This document shows positions 9,130 through 17,962 of a DNA stretch of 64,000 bases, in pieces (position 1 is the stretch's first letter; every line of letters starts with the position of its first letter). The DNA is from Candidatus Gastranaerophilales bacterium. Its GTDB lineage: Bacteria; Cyanobacteriota; Vampirovibrionia; Gastranaerophilales; Gastranaerophilaceae. Position numbers and translations under genes: made by a program. The stretch is from assembly GCA_947630045.1 (NCBI GenBank), contig CANRGC010000006.1:41245-105244 (forward strand), read 5' to 3'. Under the pieces are notes generated by a model that was not told the origin of the DNA, made no database searches, and was given only the letters and a program-made list of their open reading frames with translations.

Positions 9130-10425
9130 TTAATTAAGTTCTCCAAACAGTTTTAAAAACTCGGGAAATGAAGTATTCACCCAAGAAAAATCTTTTATCA
9201 AAGAGTCCTTTTTGCTTGCAAGGGAAGCCACATAATAGCTCATTGCAAGCCTGTGATCGTGGTTCGGGTCAAGCTCACAACCGCCTTCAATTTCTTTTTT
9301 GCCGTTTATAATAAAGCCGTCCTCTGTCGCTTTAATGTCAAAGCCCATTTTATAAAGCCCTGAGGCGGTGCAATTTATTCTGTCCGATTCCTTGTTTTTT
9401 AAATCTTGCGCATCTTTTATTACTGTTTGACCGTTGGCAAAGCCCGCAAGAACACAGATTATTGGAATTTCATCAATAAGTCTCGGAATAATATTCCCTG
9501 AAATTTCGCACCCTTTTAAGTTTGGAGAATATTTAACCCTGATATCGCCCATATCTTCGTTATTTACGGTCTTTTTATCCAAAATTTCAATATCGGCATT
9601 CATTTTGAATAAAACATCAATAATGCCTGTTCTTGTTTCATTTAAGCCGACATTTTTAATTATTATATCGCTGTCTTTAACAATTGAAGCTGCCGCCATA
9701 AAAAATGCCGCAGAAGAAATGTCGCCCACAACAAAAATATCTTTCGGACATAAAAAAGTGTTCCTTATTGAAGAATAAAAGCCTTTTGCATCATTTCCCG
9801 TTTTAATGTCCGCATCAAAATATTTAAACATATTTTCGGTGTGATTTCTTGATAAGAAAGGCTCATACACTTTTGTTTCGCCGACAGCATTAAACCCCGC
9901 AAGCAAAATCGAAGATTTTACCTGAGCGGAAGCTATTTTTGAAAAATATGTAATTCCGTTTAATTTTTTTGTGCCTCTGATATCTAAAGGGGCTTTTCCT
10001 TCATTTGAAGCGATAAACGCCCCCATTTGGCACAAAGGTTCAATCACACGCCTCATCGGTCTTTTTGAAAGACTGACATCTCCTATAAGTCGTGAATTAA
10101 AGTCCATGCCGGAAAGATAACCCGCAAGAAGCCTCATGGATGTTCCCGAGTTTCCGCAATCTAAACTTCCCTTATATTCCTTTAGCCCGTTTTTTGAATT
10201 TATTGTCAGAGTTTTATCGTCAATAAAATCAACCTCAAGCCCCAAATTTTTAAAAATGTTCAAGGTTGATATACAGTCTTGCCCTTTTGAAAAGTTTGAT
10301 ATTTTAACTTTCCCGCAGGTAAGCGAGCCTATAATAATTCCCCTGTGAGAAACAGACTTGTCGGGCGGAATAATAATTTCGCCTTTTAAGGGAGAATTTA
10401 ACGGTTTTGCTATAATATCTTTCAA
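9130..10425 (-). CDS. aroA: 3-phosphoshikimate 1-carboxyvinyltransferase (EPSP synthase)
   Basis: Sixth step of the shikimate pathway: joins PEP to shikimate 3-phosphate. Signatures: PPDKSVSHRG (PEP and substrate binding), DCGNSGTSMRLLAGYLSG, RPMRRVIEPL, FVVGDISSAAFFMAAA, DEIPIICVLA (catalytic Asp), KESDRI and DHRLAMSY. The frame stays open to a TTG at 10464 (444 aa), but I prefer the TTG at 10423-10425 because AAGGAA (10431-10436) lies 5 nt upstream and the protein then starts close to the conserved N-terminus (431 aa). aroB, aroC and aroK lie separately at 46-48.6 kb. pgeF follows without a gap. Confidence 0.93.
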   Translation of the reverse strand: MKDIIAKPLNSPLKGEIIIPPDKSVSHRGIIIGSLTCGKVKISNFSKGQDCISTLNIFKNLGLEVDFIDDKTLTINSKNGLKEYKGSLDCGNSGTSMRLLAGYLSGMDFNSRLIGDVSLSKRPMRRVIEPLCQMGAFIASNEGKAPLDIRGTKKLNGITYFSKIASAQVKSSILLAGFNAVGETKVYEPFLSRNHTENMFKYFDADIKTGNDAKGFYSSIRNTFLCPKDIFVVGDISSAAFFMAAASIVKDSDIIIKNVGLNETRTGIIDVLFKMNADIEILDKKTVNNEDMGDIRVKYSPNLKGCEISGNIIPRLIDEIPIICVLAGFANGQTVIKDAQDLKNKESDRINCTASGLYKMGFDIKATEDGFIINGKKEIEGGCELDPNHDHRLAMSYYVASLASKKDSLIKDFSWVNTSFPEFLKLFGELN

Positions 10426-10516
10426 GGTTTTTCCTTCATATGACAAATTATTAAATAAATCCAAAATTGATTATACAAAAAAAGCAAAAAATTTGATAGA
10501 ATGGGTTTACTACATT

Positions 10517-10819
10517 ATGAAGAAAAATATTCTGCAAACATTTGAAGACTTTTTAAGAGAACCCTTGAGCATTCTTAAAAAGACCATAATTCATATTGTC
10601 GGGCTTGAAACGCCTGATTTATCTTCAAAGTCTATCTCTGTTGAAAAAACCAATGACGGGCTTCAAATTAACGTGGTTAACTCTGAAAAAGCATACAGAC
10701 TTTTATCTTCAGTAATTTATAAAAGGCAAATAAGCGAATTAAGGCACCTTGCAAATGAAAATAAAACAAGCAAAATTCAGCAAAAGTTCTCCCGACATAA
10801 AATCGGCGCCAACTTATAA
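10517..10819 (+). CDS. hypothetical protein, 100 aa
   Basis: Unrecognised protein of 100 residues starting at ATG 10517. It is soluble and basic, with a central segment SISVEKTNDGLQINVVNSEKAY that alternates like beta-strands and a Lys-rich C-terminus. A -10-like TAGAAT lies at 10497-10502. Its last 65 nt overlap the start of engB in another frame, so the genes are probably translationally coupled. The frame continues upstream to 10358, but that part overlaps aroA and looks non-coding. Confidence 0.55.
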   Translation: MKKNILQTFEDFLREPLSILKKTIIHIVGLETPDLSSKSISVEKTNDGLQINVVNSEKAYRLLSSVIYKRQISELRHLANENKTSKIQQKFSRHKIGANL

Positions 10820-11339
10820 CTGTTGTGAGTTTGCGCTTTTAGGGCGCTCAAATGCGGGGAAGTCGACTTTTATAAATGTTATGGCGGGGAATAACAAACT
10901 TGCAAAAACTTCCAATACCCCCGGAAAAACAAGACTTATTAACCATTTTGAAATTATAACCGATAGGGGAATGTTTGTTATTGCCGACCTTCCGGGATAC
11001 GGGTATGCAAAAGTTTCAAAAACAATGCAAAACGATTGGCAAAAAAATCTGGAAGAATATCTCTTGCACAGAGAAAATTTAAAATATTGCATTCAATTTT
11101 TGGACGCAAGACACGGGCTTCTTGAAAATGATATCCAAATGATTAGCTGGCTTAAAATTAACAATCTTCCTTTTATAAACATAATGACGAAATGCGACCT
11201 TGCAAAGGCAAGCGAAGTTTCGAAAAACTTAAAAGAAGCCGAAAATTTTACAAAGACCCTATGTTTGCCTTTTTCATCAAAAAAGCCTTATTACAAGGAT
11301 AAAATTCTTGATTTTTTGGAATGTAACATTAATTTATAA
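10755..11339 (+). CDS. engB: ribosome biogenesis GTP-binding protein YsxC/EngB
   Basis: Essential-type small GTPase for large-subunit assembly. Motifs in order: G1 LGRSNAGKSTFIN, switch region NTPGKTRLINHF, G3 ADLPGYGYAKVS, G4 NIMTKCDLA and a G5-like SSKKPYYKD. The 194-residue length is typical. The start is ATG at 10755; a TTG two codons earlier is possible. It overlaps the preceding 100-aa gene by 65 nt. AAGG at 10741 is rather far, which is consistent with coupling. Confidence 0.93.
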   Translation: MKIKQAKFSKSSPDIKSAPTYNCCEFALLGRSNAGKSTFINVMAGNNKLAKTSNTPGKTRLINHFEIITDRGMFVIADLPGYGYAKVSKTMQNDWQKNLEEYLLHRENLKYCIQFLDARHGLLENDIQMISWLKINNLPFINIMTKCDLAKASEVSKNLKEAENFTKTLCLPFSSKKPYYKDKILDFLECNINL

Positions 11340-11360
11340 ACAAATATTAATTTAGTTGCC

Positions 11361-11621
11361 ATGCCTTTTAAAAAATCGGAATATCTATATATGAGTTTTT
11401 ACGGGTTTATTGAAAAAGCAGAGTTTCAATCTTTAATCAGAGAAGCCAAAAAGTCTTGCATGGAAGATGCGCTTTTAAGGCTTAAAAATTTTGACCCCAT
11501 GAATGAACTTTTTTACAGAAGCGCTATGCCGGATGATACCCCGAAAGCGCTTATTCAAAAAAGAATAAATCCGCTTCGCTTGAAAAAAGAAGAAAAAGAA
11601 TTAAAGCGTCTTTTGGGCTAA
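11361..11621 (+). CDS. hypothetical protein, 86 aa
   Basis: Small basic protein of unknown function, 22 nt after engB and in the same direction. It has no signal peptide or membrane segment; the sequence is helical and ends in a Lys/Glu/Arg-rich tail (RLKKEEKELKRLLG). ATG at 11361 gives 86 residues; an in-frame ATG at 11391 would give 76. I see no known family motif. The codon usage resembles its neighbours. Confidence 0.55.
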   Translation: MPFKKSEYLYMSFYGFIEKAEFQSLIREAKKSCMEDALLRLKNFDPMNELFYRSAMPDDTPKALIQKRINPLRLKKEEKELKRLLG

Positions 11622-11632
11622 GACTTAACCTG

Positions 11633-11662
11633 TTGGCAAATATTTAAAAATAATGTTAAAAT
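11633..11662 (+). promoter_or_regulatory. promoter of the 6S-like RNA
   Basis: TTGGCA (11633-11638), an 18-nt spacer and TAAAAT (11657-11662). The predicted start, near 11669, coincides with the first base of the long closing helix of the RNA downstream. Confidence 0.55.
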
Positions 11663-11668
11663 GAAATT

Positions 11669-11846
11669 GCTCTGTGTGGGTTCAATTTTGTTCCTACATT
11701 TTTAAAAATCGGGAGAGCAGCTCTTATTTATGACACATGAAGTATACCTTGGGCATTTTGCTTTTTTAAAGGAAACGGATATGTCGAGGCACTCACCCCC
11801 CTGCCGGAGCTTGGCAGGTAACAAAATCACCCGCATGGAGCATTAT
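11669..11846 (+). ncRNA. ssrS: 6S-like structured RNA
   Basis: About 178 nt with 6S-type architecture. The 5' arm (GCTC, TGTGTGGGT, then ATTTTGTT) pairs with the 3' arm (AACAAAAT, then ACCCGCATGGAGC at 11829-11841), giving a closing helix of about 20-25 bp with small bulges. Inside, GACACAT can pair with ATATGTC to form the apical stem-loop, and CCTGCC/GGCAGG forms a small hairpin on the 3' side of the central bubble, as many 6S RNAs have. 6S RNA binds the sigma-70 holoenzyme and lowers transcription in stationary phase. It has its own promoter. The call rests on length and fold, not homology; another structured RNA or a long leader of fliI remains possible. Confidence 0.55.
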
Positions 11847-11869
11847 TTAAGGATAATTTTAAAATTTTT

Positions 11870-13216
11870 ATGAGTGAAGATTTTGAATATAAAATTCATA
11901 ACACTAAGCTGAAAGCCCTTCAAACTCTTGATAATTTGAGTTTATACAAATATAAAGGTGTTGTTTCAAAGCTTGTGGGATTGACTGTTGAAGTTAAACT
12001 TCCGGGGCTTAAAATCGGCGATTTATGCTATATTCAAACTTATACAGGTCAAAAAAAAGCGGCGGAAGTTGTTGCTTTCAAAGGGGACGCAGCCCAGCTT
12101 CTTTTATTATATGACGGAGAAGGAATCGGACAGGGAAGTCTTGTTGAAACAACAGGCGGACCGATTATGCTTCCTGTGGGCGATTTTCTTTTGGGAAGGC
12201 TTATAAATCCGCTTGGCGAACCCATGGACAGCCGTCCGCTTGATTTAACAAATGCGGAATATGTAAATATAAACGGAAGTGTTCCCGACGCATTCCACAG
12301 ACCAATTATTAAAAATACAATTTCAACCGGAATTAGAGCGATAGACGGACTTTTAACTCTTGGCGGCGGACAGAGAATGGGGCTTTTTGCGGGTTCAGGT
12401 GTCGGGAAAAGTACCACTCTCGGTATGATTGCAAGAAACTCGGAAGCTGATGTTAACGTTATGGCGCTAATTGGCGAACGTGGCAGAGAAGTTAAAGAAT
12501 TTATGGTTGATTCTCTCGGCGAAGAAGGAATGAAAAAATCTGTTGTTGTTTGCGCCACAGGCGACCTTCCGCCGTTAATCAGAATGAAGTGCCTTCTTGC
12601 GGCAACGTCCGTATGCGAATATTTCAGAGATAAAGGCAAAAAAGTTTTCTTAATGACAGATACGGTTACCCGTTGTGCAATGGCGGGGCGTGAAGTTGGT
12701 CTTGCAACAGGGGAACCGCCTACCATGAAAGGTTATCCGCCTTCCATATTTTCTTGGCTTCAAAGAGCGCTTGAGCGCACGGGCAATTCCGAAAGAGGCT
12801 CAATTACGGCATTATATACGGTTCTTATGGAAGGGGACGACATCACAGACCCTATAGTCGATATTGTTAGGGGTATTGTTGACGGGCACATCTTTTTATC
12901 AAGAAAAGTTGCCGAACAAAACCACTACCCCGCAATTGATGTTTTGGGCTCTGTTTCAAGGCTTTTTACCACAATTACCGACAAGGAACATCAGGAAGCG
13001 GCGGCAAAAATGCGTCAGTTGCTTGCTTTGTATCGAGAAAATAAAGACTTGATTGATGTCGGCATGTATCAGGCGGGTTCTAACCCTAAACTTGATATTG
13101 CAATTGAGCTTATGCCCCAAATTAACGCTTTTTTGCAGCAAAAAACAACCGACCTTGTTTCAATGGATACAACAATTCAGGCGCTAAAAGACCTTATGAG
13201 GGATGTAAATATATAA
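11870..13216 (+). CDS. fliI: flagellar/type III secretion ATPase (FliI/SctN family), orphan
   Basis: Export ATPase of the flagellar or injectisome apparatus, related to the F1 beta subunit. The 448 residues have the Walker A GSGVGKST (175-182), Walker B KVFLMTDTVTRCAMA, and the family segments GYPPSIFSWLQRALERTG, GSITALYTVLMEGDD and MYQAGSNPKLDIAI. The spacing to the last motif favours FliI/YscN over Rho or AtpA. No fliH, fliJ, flhA/B or other flagellar gene lies in the window, so its partners must be elsewhere or lost. AAGGA at 11849-11853 is a distant ribosome site inside the region following the 6S-like RNA. Family call is secure; flagellar versus other export role is open. Confidence 0.92.
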   Translation: MSEDFEYKIHNTKLKALQTLDNLSLYKYKGVVSKLVGLTVEVKLPGLKIGDLCYIQTYTGQKKAAEVVAFKGDAAQLLLLYDGEGIGQGSLVETTGGPIMLPVGDFLLGRLINPLGEPMDSRPLDLTNAEYVNINGSVPDAFHRPIIKNTISTGIRAIDGLLTLGGGQRMGLFAGSGVGKSTTLGMIARNSEADVNVMALIGERGREVKEFMVDSLGEEGMKKSVVVCATGDLPPLIRMKCLLAATSVCEYFRDKGKKVFLMTDTVTRCAMAGREVGLATGEPPTMKGYPPSIFSWLQRALERTGNSERGSITALYTVLMEGDDITDPIVDIVRGIVDGHIFLSRKVAEQNHYPAIDVLGSVSRLFTTITDKEHQEAAAKMRQLLALYRENKDLIDVGMYQAGSNPKLDIAIELMPQINAFLQQKTTDLVSMDTTIQALKDLMRDVNI

Positions 13217-13368
13217 AAAAAACGGCAATCTTAGAAGATTGACCGTGATGGATAGAATTAGTATTACGGAGTTTATAGAGGAGTTTACATCATCTATAAT
13301 AACCCTGAAAAAAGTTTTTTGCGTCATGATGCAAGTTTTTTAACAAAATTGTTACAAATATTCACAAA

Positions 13369-13401
13369 AAAATACCCGCTTTTAAAATAGCGGGTATTTT
13401 C
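13369..13401. terminator. bidirectional terminator between fliI and oadB
   Basis: 11-bp perfect stem (AAATACCCGCT at 13370-13380 with AGCGGGTATTT at 13389-13399), A-rich on one side and T-rich on the other. It serves the convergent fliI and oadB genes. Confidence 0.85.
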
Positions 13402-13413
13402 CTAATATTAAAA

Positions 13414-14679
13414 TTAATGGCACATCGAAAGCAAAACGCCTGCAGCAACGGCAGAGCCGATTACGCCCGAAACGTTAGGTCCCATAGCGTGCATTAATAA
13501 ATAATTTTGGCTGTTAGCTTCAAGCCCGACTTTATTTGCAACACGTGCCGCCATAGGTACGGCAGAAACTCCGGCTGCACCAATAAGCGGGTTTATCGGA
13601 GTTTTTGAAAATTTATTCATAATTTTTCCGAAAATAACACCCATTGCAGTTGCCAAGCCAAACGCAATAATGCCGAGTATCAGGATAAACAGGGTTTTAA
13701 CAGTTAAAAACTGATTTGCCGAGAGTTTTGAACCAACGGAAAGTCCAAGAAAAATTGTGACTATATTAATGAGTTCGTTTTGCAAAGTTTTGTTTAACCT
13801 TTCAATAACTCCCGATTCTCTTGCCAAATTACCGAATGCAAGAGCGCCGATTAGAGGGCAAGCGTCAGGCAAGAGCAAAATGCAAAGCCCTAAAACCAAA
13901 AGCGGGAATACAATTTTTTCTCTTTGTGAAACTTCTCTCAATTGAACCATTTCAATTTTTCTTTCGGCTTCAGTTGTTAAAAGTTTCATAATCGGCGGCT
14001 GAATAACAGGAACGAGAGCCATATAAGAATATGCGGCAACGGCAATTGCGCCCAAAAGGTCAGGGGCAAGTTTGCTTGTTACATAAATTGAAGTAGGACC
14101 GTCCGCCCCGCCGATAATACCAATTGAAGCCGCTTCCGGCATTGAAAATCCAAAAACGCAAAGCGCCAAAAGAAGCGCACCAAATATACCAAATTGGGCG
14201 GCACCGCCTAAAAGTGCGGTCTTAGGGTTTGCAATCAAAGGTCCGAAGTCGGTCATTGCGCCAACCCCCATAAAAATTATAAGCGGGAAAAGACCCTGAT
14301 GAATACCGGCTTCATAAATAATATTCAAAAATCCGCCCGTTTCGGCAATGCCTGCAAGCGGGATGTTGGATAAAATTCCGCCAAAAGCTATAGGAACAAG
14401 AAGCAGAGGTTCAAACTGTTTTTTAATTCCGAGCCATAAAAGAAAACAGCATACAACAAGCATAATAGGCATACCAAATTGGTGCAAAAACTGCGTTAAG
14501 TTGTATTGTAATATCTGAAAGACTTGTTCGGAACCGCCCTGTAAATTAAAAAGCTGGTCTAAACCACACTGTGATAATTCACTCGCAGTGCATAATTTCG
14601 GATCAGGGTCAGGCGGCAAAATTATATTTGCAATACCAGTCGACGATGATAGAGCTTTTAAACTGTCAATAAAATTCAT
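13414..14679 (-). CDS. oadB: Na+-translocating decarboxylase beta subunit (oxaloacetate decarboxylase type)
   Basis: Integral membrane subunit that decarboxylates carboxybiotin and pumps Na+ out. At 421 residues it is highly hydrophobic with many membrane spans; family hallmarks are [53 protein letters not shown] and [18 protein letters not shown]. The N-terminus extends about 45 residues beyond typical OadB and holds two cysteines (residues about 30 and 38). ATG has a GGGGGCAT-type site. It lies 13 nt downstream of oadA on the same strand. No gamma subunit is visible. It could serve a related decarboxylase (methylmalonyl- or glutaconyl-CoA), but the partner alpha subunit argues for oxaloacetate. 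Confidence 0.93.
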   Translation of the reverse strand: MNFIDSLKALSSSTGIANIILPPDPDPKLCTASELSQCGLDQLFNLQGGSEQVFQILQYNLTQFLHQFGMPIMLVVCCFLLWLGIKKQFEPLLLVPIAFGGILSNIPLAGIAETGGFLNIIYEAGIHQGLFPLIIFMGVGAMTDFGPLIANPKTALLGGAAQFGIFGALLLALCVFGFSMPEAASIGIIGGADGPTSIYVTSKLAPDLLGAIAVAAYSYMALVPVIQPPIMKLLTTEAERKIEMVQLREVSQREKIVFPLLVLGLCILLLPDACPLIGALAFGNLARESGVIERLNKTLQNELINIVTIFLGLSVGSKLSANQFLTVKTLFILILGIIAFGLATAMGVIFGKIMNKFSKTPINPLIGAAGVSAVPMAARVANKVGLEANSQNYLLMHAMGPNVSGVIGSAVAAGVLLSMCH

Positions 14680-14692
14680 TTAATGCCCCCTT

Positions 14693-16501
14693 CTATCCGA
14701 TAACTACCAACACTTGCGAGTTTTTGACCTGATCGCCGACGGAAACTTCAATTGATTTAACCACGCCTGAAACGGGAGATTTAATTTCCGTTTCCATTTT
14801 CATAGCTTCAAGAATTAAAATAACATCGCCTTCAGAAATCGAGTCGCCTTCGGAAACGTTAATTTTAAGAACGGCGCCCGGAAGTGCAGCCTTAATCGGT
14901 GTTCCTTCGGAAGGCGCAACTCCCTGTTTTGCTTCAACGCCTTCTTTAACGGAAATATCATATGTTTTTCCGTTAACGACAGCTTTTGAACCTTCAATTC
15001 TGACCGAATATTTTTTATTGTTAACCGAAACCGTGTAGCCGTCGGGTGAAGAAGCGGAAGCGTTTGAAGCTTTTTGTTTTCCCGCAGATTTATCAACCGA
15101 AACAACCCCTTTACCGAGTAAGAAATTAATTCCCTTGTCAGCGTTGCCGTCTTTACAAGCGGCAGCAATGAAAAGGTTTTCGTCGGTAACGGGCAAGCCT
15201 GCGGCTTTTAATCTTTCTTCAGCGGCTTTTAAACCTTTTTCAGGGTCTTTTTCGTTTAAGTCGACAACTTTTTCAGTTGTAGGTTCCAACCCGAGTTTTT
15301 CCGAAGCCCATTTAACAAGTTCGGGATCAGGCGGGCATGGAGTTTTTCCAAAATATCCGAGAAGCATTTTAGCATATCCGGGGTTAGCTTGGTCCCAAGG
15401 TTTTTCTGAAATTGCATTCAAGAAAGATTGTTGTGCATAGAATTGTGAAACGGGGGTAACTGATGTTGCAAAGCCGCCACGTTCAACAACTTCTTTCATA
15501 TTTGCAATCAATTTCGGGAATTTATCAAGCATTCCCAAATCTTTTAATTGGTTAACCGTTGTGGCAGTAGCGCCTCCCGGAAGCGGTGCCTGAATTAAAA
15601 TCGGGTTAACCGCTAAGGATATAGGTGAAATCGGATAATCTTTCATGCATTCTTTAAAGATTTCTTCGGTTTCCATAACTTTTTTAATGTCTAAACCTAA
15701 GTCATAGTCAGTGCCTTTAAGTGCGTGCCACATTGAAATAATGTCCGGTTGACCCGTTCCGCCCGATACAGGTTTCATTGCAAGGTCAATTCCGTCAGCT
15801 CCGCCGTCAAGAGCGGCAAGATAAGCTGCAAGACCTGTTCCTGCGGTTTCGTGCGAATGGAAGCGGATATGGAAATCAGCCCCTAAAATTTCACGTGCCA
15901 TTTTAACCGTTTCATAAACTTTTCTCGGGTTTGAAGTTCCGGAAGCGTCTTTGAATGCTAAAGAATCAAAGGGAAGATTTGAATTTAAAATATTTCTTAA
16001 AACTCTTTCATAAAAAGGAACATCATGCGCACCTTCGCAGCCGTATGGAAGTTCCATCATGGTGATTGTCACTTCATGTAAGAGCCCGTGTTTTTTTATG
16101 CTGTTAGCTGAGTCAATCAAGTTGTCGACATCATTCAGTGCGTCAAAGTTTCTGATGACGTTAACTCCGTGTTTTGCAAACATTTTGGCATGAAGGTCAA
16201 TAACGTCACGAGGTTGAGAATTTAAACCTACAACGTTTACCCCTCTTGCTAACGATTGCAATTTAACGTCGGGGCCGACAGCTTCTCTTATTTTATCCAT
16301 TGTTTCAAATGCGTTTTCATTACAGAAAAATATAGGTGCTTGAAATCTTGCGCCGCCGGCTGTTTCAAAGTGTTTAATTCCGGCGTCAACGGCAGATTGC
16401 AAAGCGGGGATGAAATCATCCACAAGAACTTTTGCGCCGTAAATAGATTGGAAACCGTCTCTAAATGAAGTATCCATAACTTTAATCTGTTTTTTAGCCA
16501 T
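14693..16501 (-). CDS. oadA: oxaloacetate decarboxylase alpha subunit / pyruvate carboxylase subunit B with biotinyl domain
   Basis: Carboxyltransferase that moves CO2 between oxaloacetate and biotin. The N-terminal TIM barrel begins with MDTSFRDGFQSIYGAKVLV; later come FHSHETAGTGLAAYLAALDGG and the metal-binding barrel end. After a linker rich in Ala, Ser and Pro, the C-terminal biotinyl domain has EAMKMETEI with biotinylated Lys568, 34 residues from the end. 602 residues is normal. An AGAGGAA site precedes ATG. It is followed by oadB and preceded by birA, a coherent biotin module. No biotin carboxylase gene is adjacent, which favours the decarboxylase over a two-subunit pyruvate carboxylase. 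Confidence 0.93.
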   Translation of the reverse strand: MAKKQIKVMDTSFRDGFQSIYGAKVLVDDFIPALQSAVDAGIKHFETAGGARFQAPIFFCNENAFETMDKIREAVGPDVKLQSLARGVNVVGLNSQPRDVIDLHAKMFAKHGVNVIRNFDALNDVDNLIDSANSIKKHGLLHEVTITMMELPYGCEGAHDVPFYERVLRNILNSNLPFDSLAFKDASGTSNPRKVYETVKMAREILGADFHIRFHSHETAGTGLAAYLAALDGGADGIDLAMKPVSGGTGQPDIISMWHALKGTDYDLGLDIKKVMETEEIFKECMKDYPISPISLAVNPILIQAPLPGGATATTVNQLKDLGMLDKFPKLIANMKEVVERGGFATSVTPVSQFYAQQSFLNAISEKPWDQANPGYAKMLLGYFGKTPCPPDPELVKWASEKLGLEPTTEKVVDLNEKDPEKGLKAAEERLKAAGLPVTDENLFIAAACKDGNADKGINFLLGKGVVSVDKSAGKQKASNASASSPDGYTVSVNNKKYSVRIEGSKAVVNGKTYDISVKEGVEAKQGVAPSEGTPIKAALPGAVLKINVSEGDSISEGDVILILEAMKMETEIKSPVSGVVKSIEVSVGDQVKNSQVLVVIG

Positions 16502-16540
16502 TTCCTCTTTTCTCCTTTATAAAATAGTGTTGTTTTGCAT

Positions 16541-17113
16541 TTATTGAATGTATGTAAGTTCCTTAATTCCGTTTTTTAGAAAATCGTTATAATTTTCTTT
16601 AAACTTTGTCATAAAACGGTTTAAAAAGTCGTCTTTATCAACATTTTTGCCCGTTTCAACAAAAATTGAAGTTGCGGGAATATCAATCTTATTAACTTCG
16701 TTTTCATCGAGGTTTAAGTTAATTCCAACTCCCACAACAACCCCTTTGAAATCTGAACCTTGAAATACTGATTCTGCAAGAATTCCGCAGATTTTTTTAC
16801 CCGAAATTAAAATGTCGTTCGGAAACTTAAAATCGGGTTTCAGTCCGAATTCGACAAGAATATCGGAAGCAACAATGCTTGTAAATCTTGTTAATTCATT
16901 TAAGTGTTCAATATTTTGCGGCTTTAAGACAATTGAAATATAAATATTTCCGCCGTTATCAGAACTTGAAAACCATTTTCTTTCAAACTGACCATGCCCC
17001 ATTGTTTGCATGTCTGCCGAAACAACGTCAAAATCATTCAGGCTCTCAAGGTTCTTTCTTGCCCAAACACTGGTTGAATTTATACTTTCGATTTTGATTA
17101 CATTGTGTTGCAT
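16541..17113 (-). CDS. birA: biotin--[biotin carboxyl-carrier protein] ligase
   Basis: Activates biotin with ATP and attaches it to carrier lysines, presumably OadA Lys568. 190 residues: the catalytic domain only, without the N-terminal DNA-binding domain of E. coli BirA, so it is not a repressor. SINSTSVWARKN, GGNIYISIVL, KFPNDILISGKKICGIL and GVGINLNLDENE are typical. The usually conserved biotin loop Gly-Arg-Gly-Arg reads GHGQFERKW (residues 39-47), losing two arginines. The gene lies 39 nt upstream of oadA on the same strand, matching its target. Family identity is strong; the altered loop may change the handling of biotinyl-AMP. Confidence 0.9.
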   Translation of the reverse strand: MQHNVIKIESINSTSVWARKNLESLNDFDVVSADMQTMGHGQFERKWFSSSDNGGNIYISIVLKPQNIEHLNELTRFTSIVASDILVEFGLKPDFKFPNDILISGKKICGILAESVFQGSDFKGVVVGVGINLNLDENEVNKIDIPATSIFVETGKNVDKDDFLNRFMTKFKENYNDFLKNGIKELTYIQ

Positions 17114-17160
17114 ACTATTTTAATTATATTTCAAACAAAATTTTATGCATAAAAAAAATT

Positions 17161-17952
17161 TTAAACTCTATATCCGAAAGGAACGACAATATTTGAATTT
17201 ACATGCCCGATATCGGGGTTATTTTCATAAGGAACGTCAAGTTTTTGGATAAATTCTTCTTTTATATTTTCAATATATTTTCCGCACCCCGTAAAACTTC
17301 CGAAAATCACACCCTTTATTTTTGATGTTAATTCTTTTTTTCTTAAAATCTGGGTTAACATTCTGTCTATTTTATAGTCAGGTTCGTTTATATCTTCAAG
17401 AAAAAGGATAATATCTTCATTCGGAAGATAACTTTCGGTTTTTGAGCCAAAAAGCGAAACAATTGTTGCCAAATTTCCGCCCCATAAAATTCCGTTTTTT
17501 AAACCCGTTTTAAAACTCGGGTTTTCAATTGAATTTTTATAATTTTCAAATTCAATATTATCCATGTTTAAAACCCCGTTAACAAGCATTTTTCCATGGA
17601 AGCATGGCAAATTTGCATTTTTATAAAACGAAACCAAAAGTGCGGTTACATCTGAAAAACCGATAAAATTTTTCTTATTTTCTTTGATTATTGAATAATC
17701 AATTTTGTCTAAAAGTCTGAGCGCCCCAAATCCCCCTCTTGCGCAAATTATTGTATCTATTGATTTATCGGAAAAAGAACAGTGGATATCATTAAGGCGA
17801 ATGTCGTCCGAGCCTGCCATATATCTGAATTTTTCAAAACAGGAAGGAAAAATTTCAACTTCAATTTTTTTTGAGTCGAAAAACTCTTTAACCTTTATTT
17901 CGTCTATATTTTCAACACTGCCCGAAGGGGCGATAATCCCAACTTTTTTCAT
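17161..17952 (-). CDS. ldcA: S66-family LD-carboxypeptidase
   Basis: Cleaves the terminal D-Ala from murein tetrapeptides during peptidoglycan recycling (cytoplasmic in LdcA). 263 residues: IIAPSG at the N-terminus, ARGGFGALRLLDKIDY, the probable nucleophile elbow GFSDVT with Ser100, an acidic LEDINEPDYKIDRML segment, and the C-terminal His motif GHVNSNIVVPFG. It is shorter than E. coli LdcA (304) and ends right after the His motif, so the C-terminus is abbreviated. An MccF-like function is the alternative. It is divergent from dnaX with 45 nt between them. Confidence 0.87.
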   Translation of the reverse strand: MKKVGIIAPSGSVENIDEIKVKEFFDSKKIEVEIFPSCFEKFRYMAGSDDIRLNDIHCSFSDKSIDTIICARGGFGALRLLDKIDYSIIKENKKNFIGFSDVTALLVSFYKNANLPCFHGKMLVNGVLNMDNIEFENYKNSIENPSFKTGLKNGILWGGNLATIVSLFGSKTESYLPNEDIILFLEDINEPDYKIDRMLTQILRKKELTSKIKGVIFGSFTGCGKYIENIKEEFIQKLDVPYENNPDIGHVNSNIVVPFGYRV

Positions 17953-17962
17953 AAATCTTATT

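Noticed and set aside
12049..12726. Minus-strand frame inside fliI
   Set aside because: Shadow of fliI with Pro/Ser-rich translation.
13223..13245. Hairpin CAATCTT/AGATTG after fliI as a terminator
   Set aside because: No T-run follows; the better terminator lies at 13369-13401.
13248..13343. 31-codon frame after fliI (MDRISITEFIEEFTSS start)
   Set aside because: No ribosome site before ATG, and the region lies between fliI and its terminator; likely 3' untranslated RNA.
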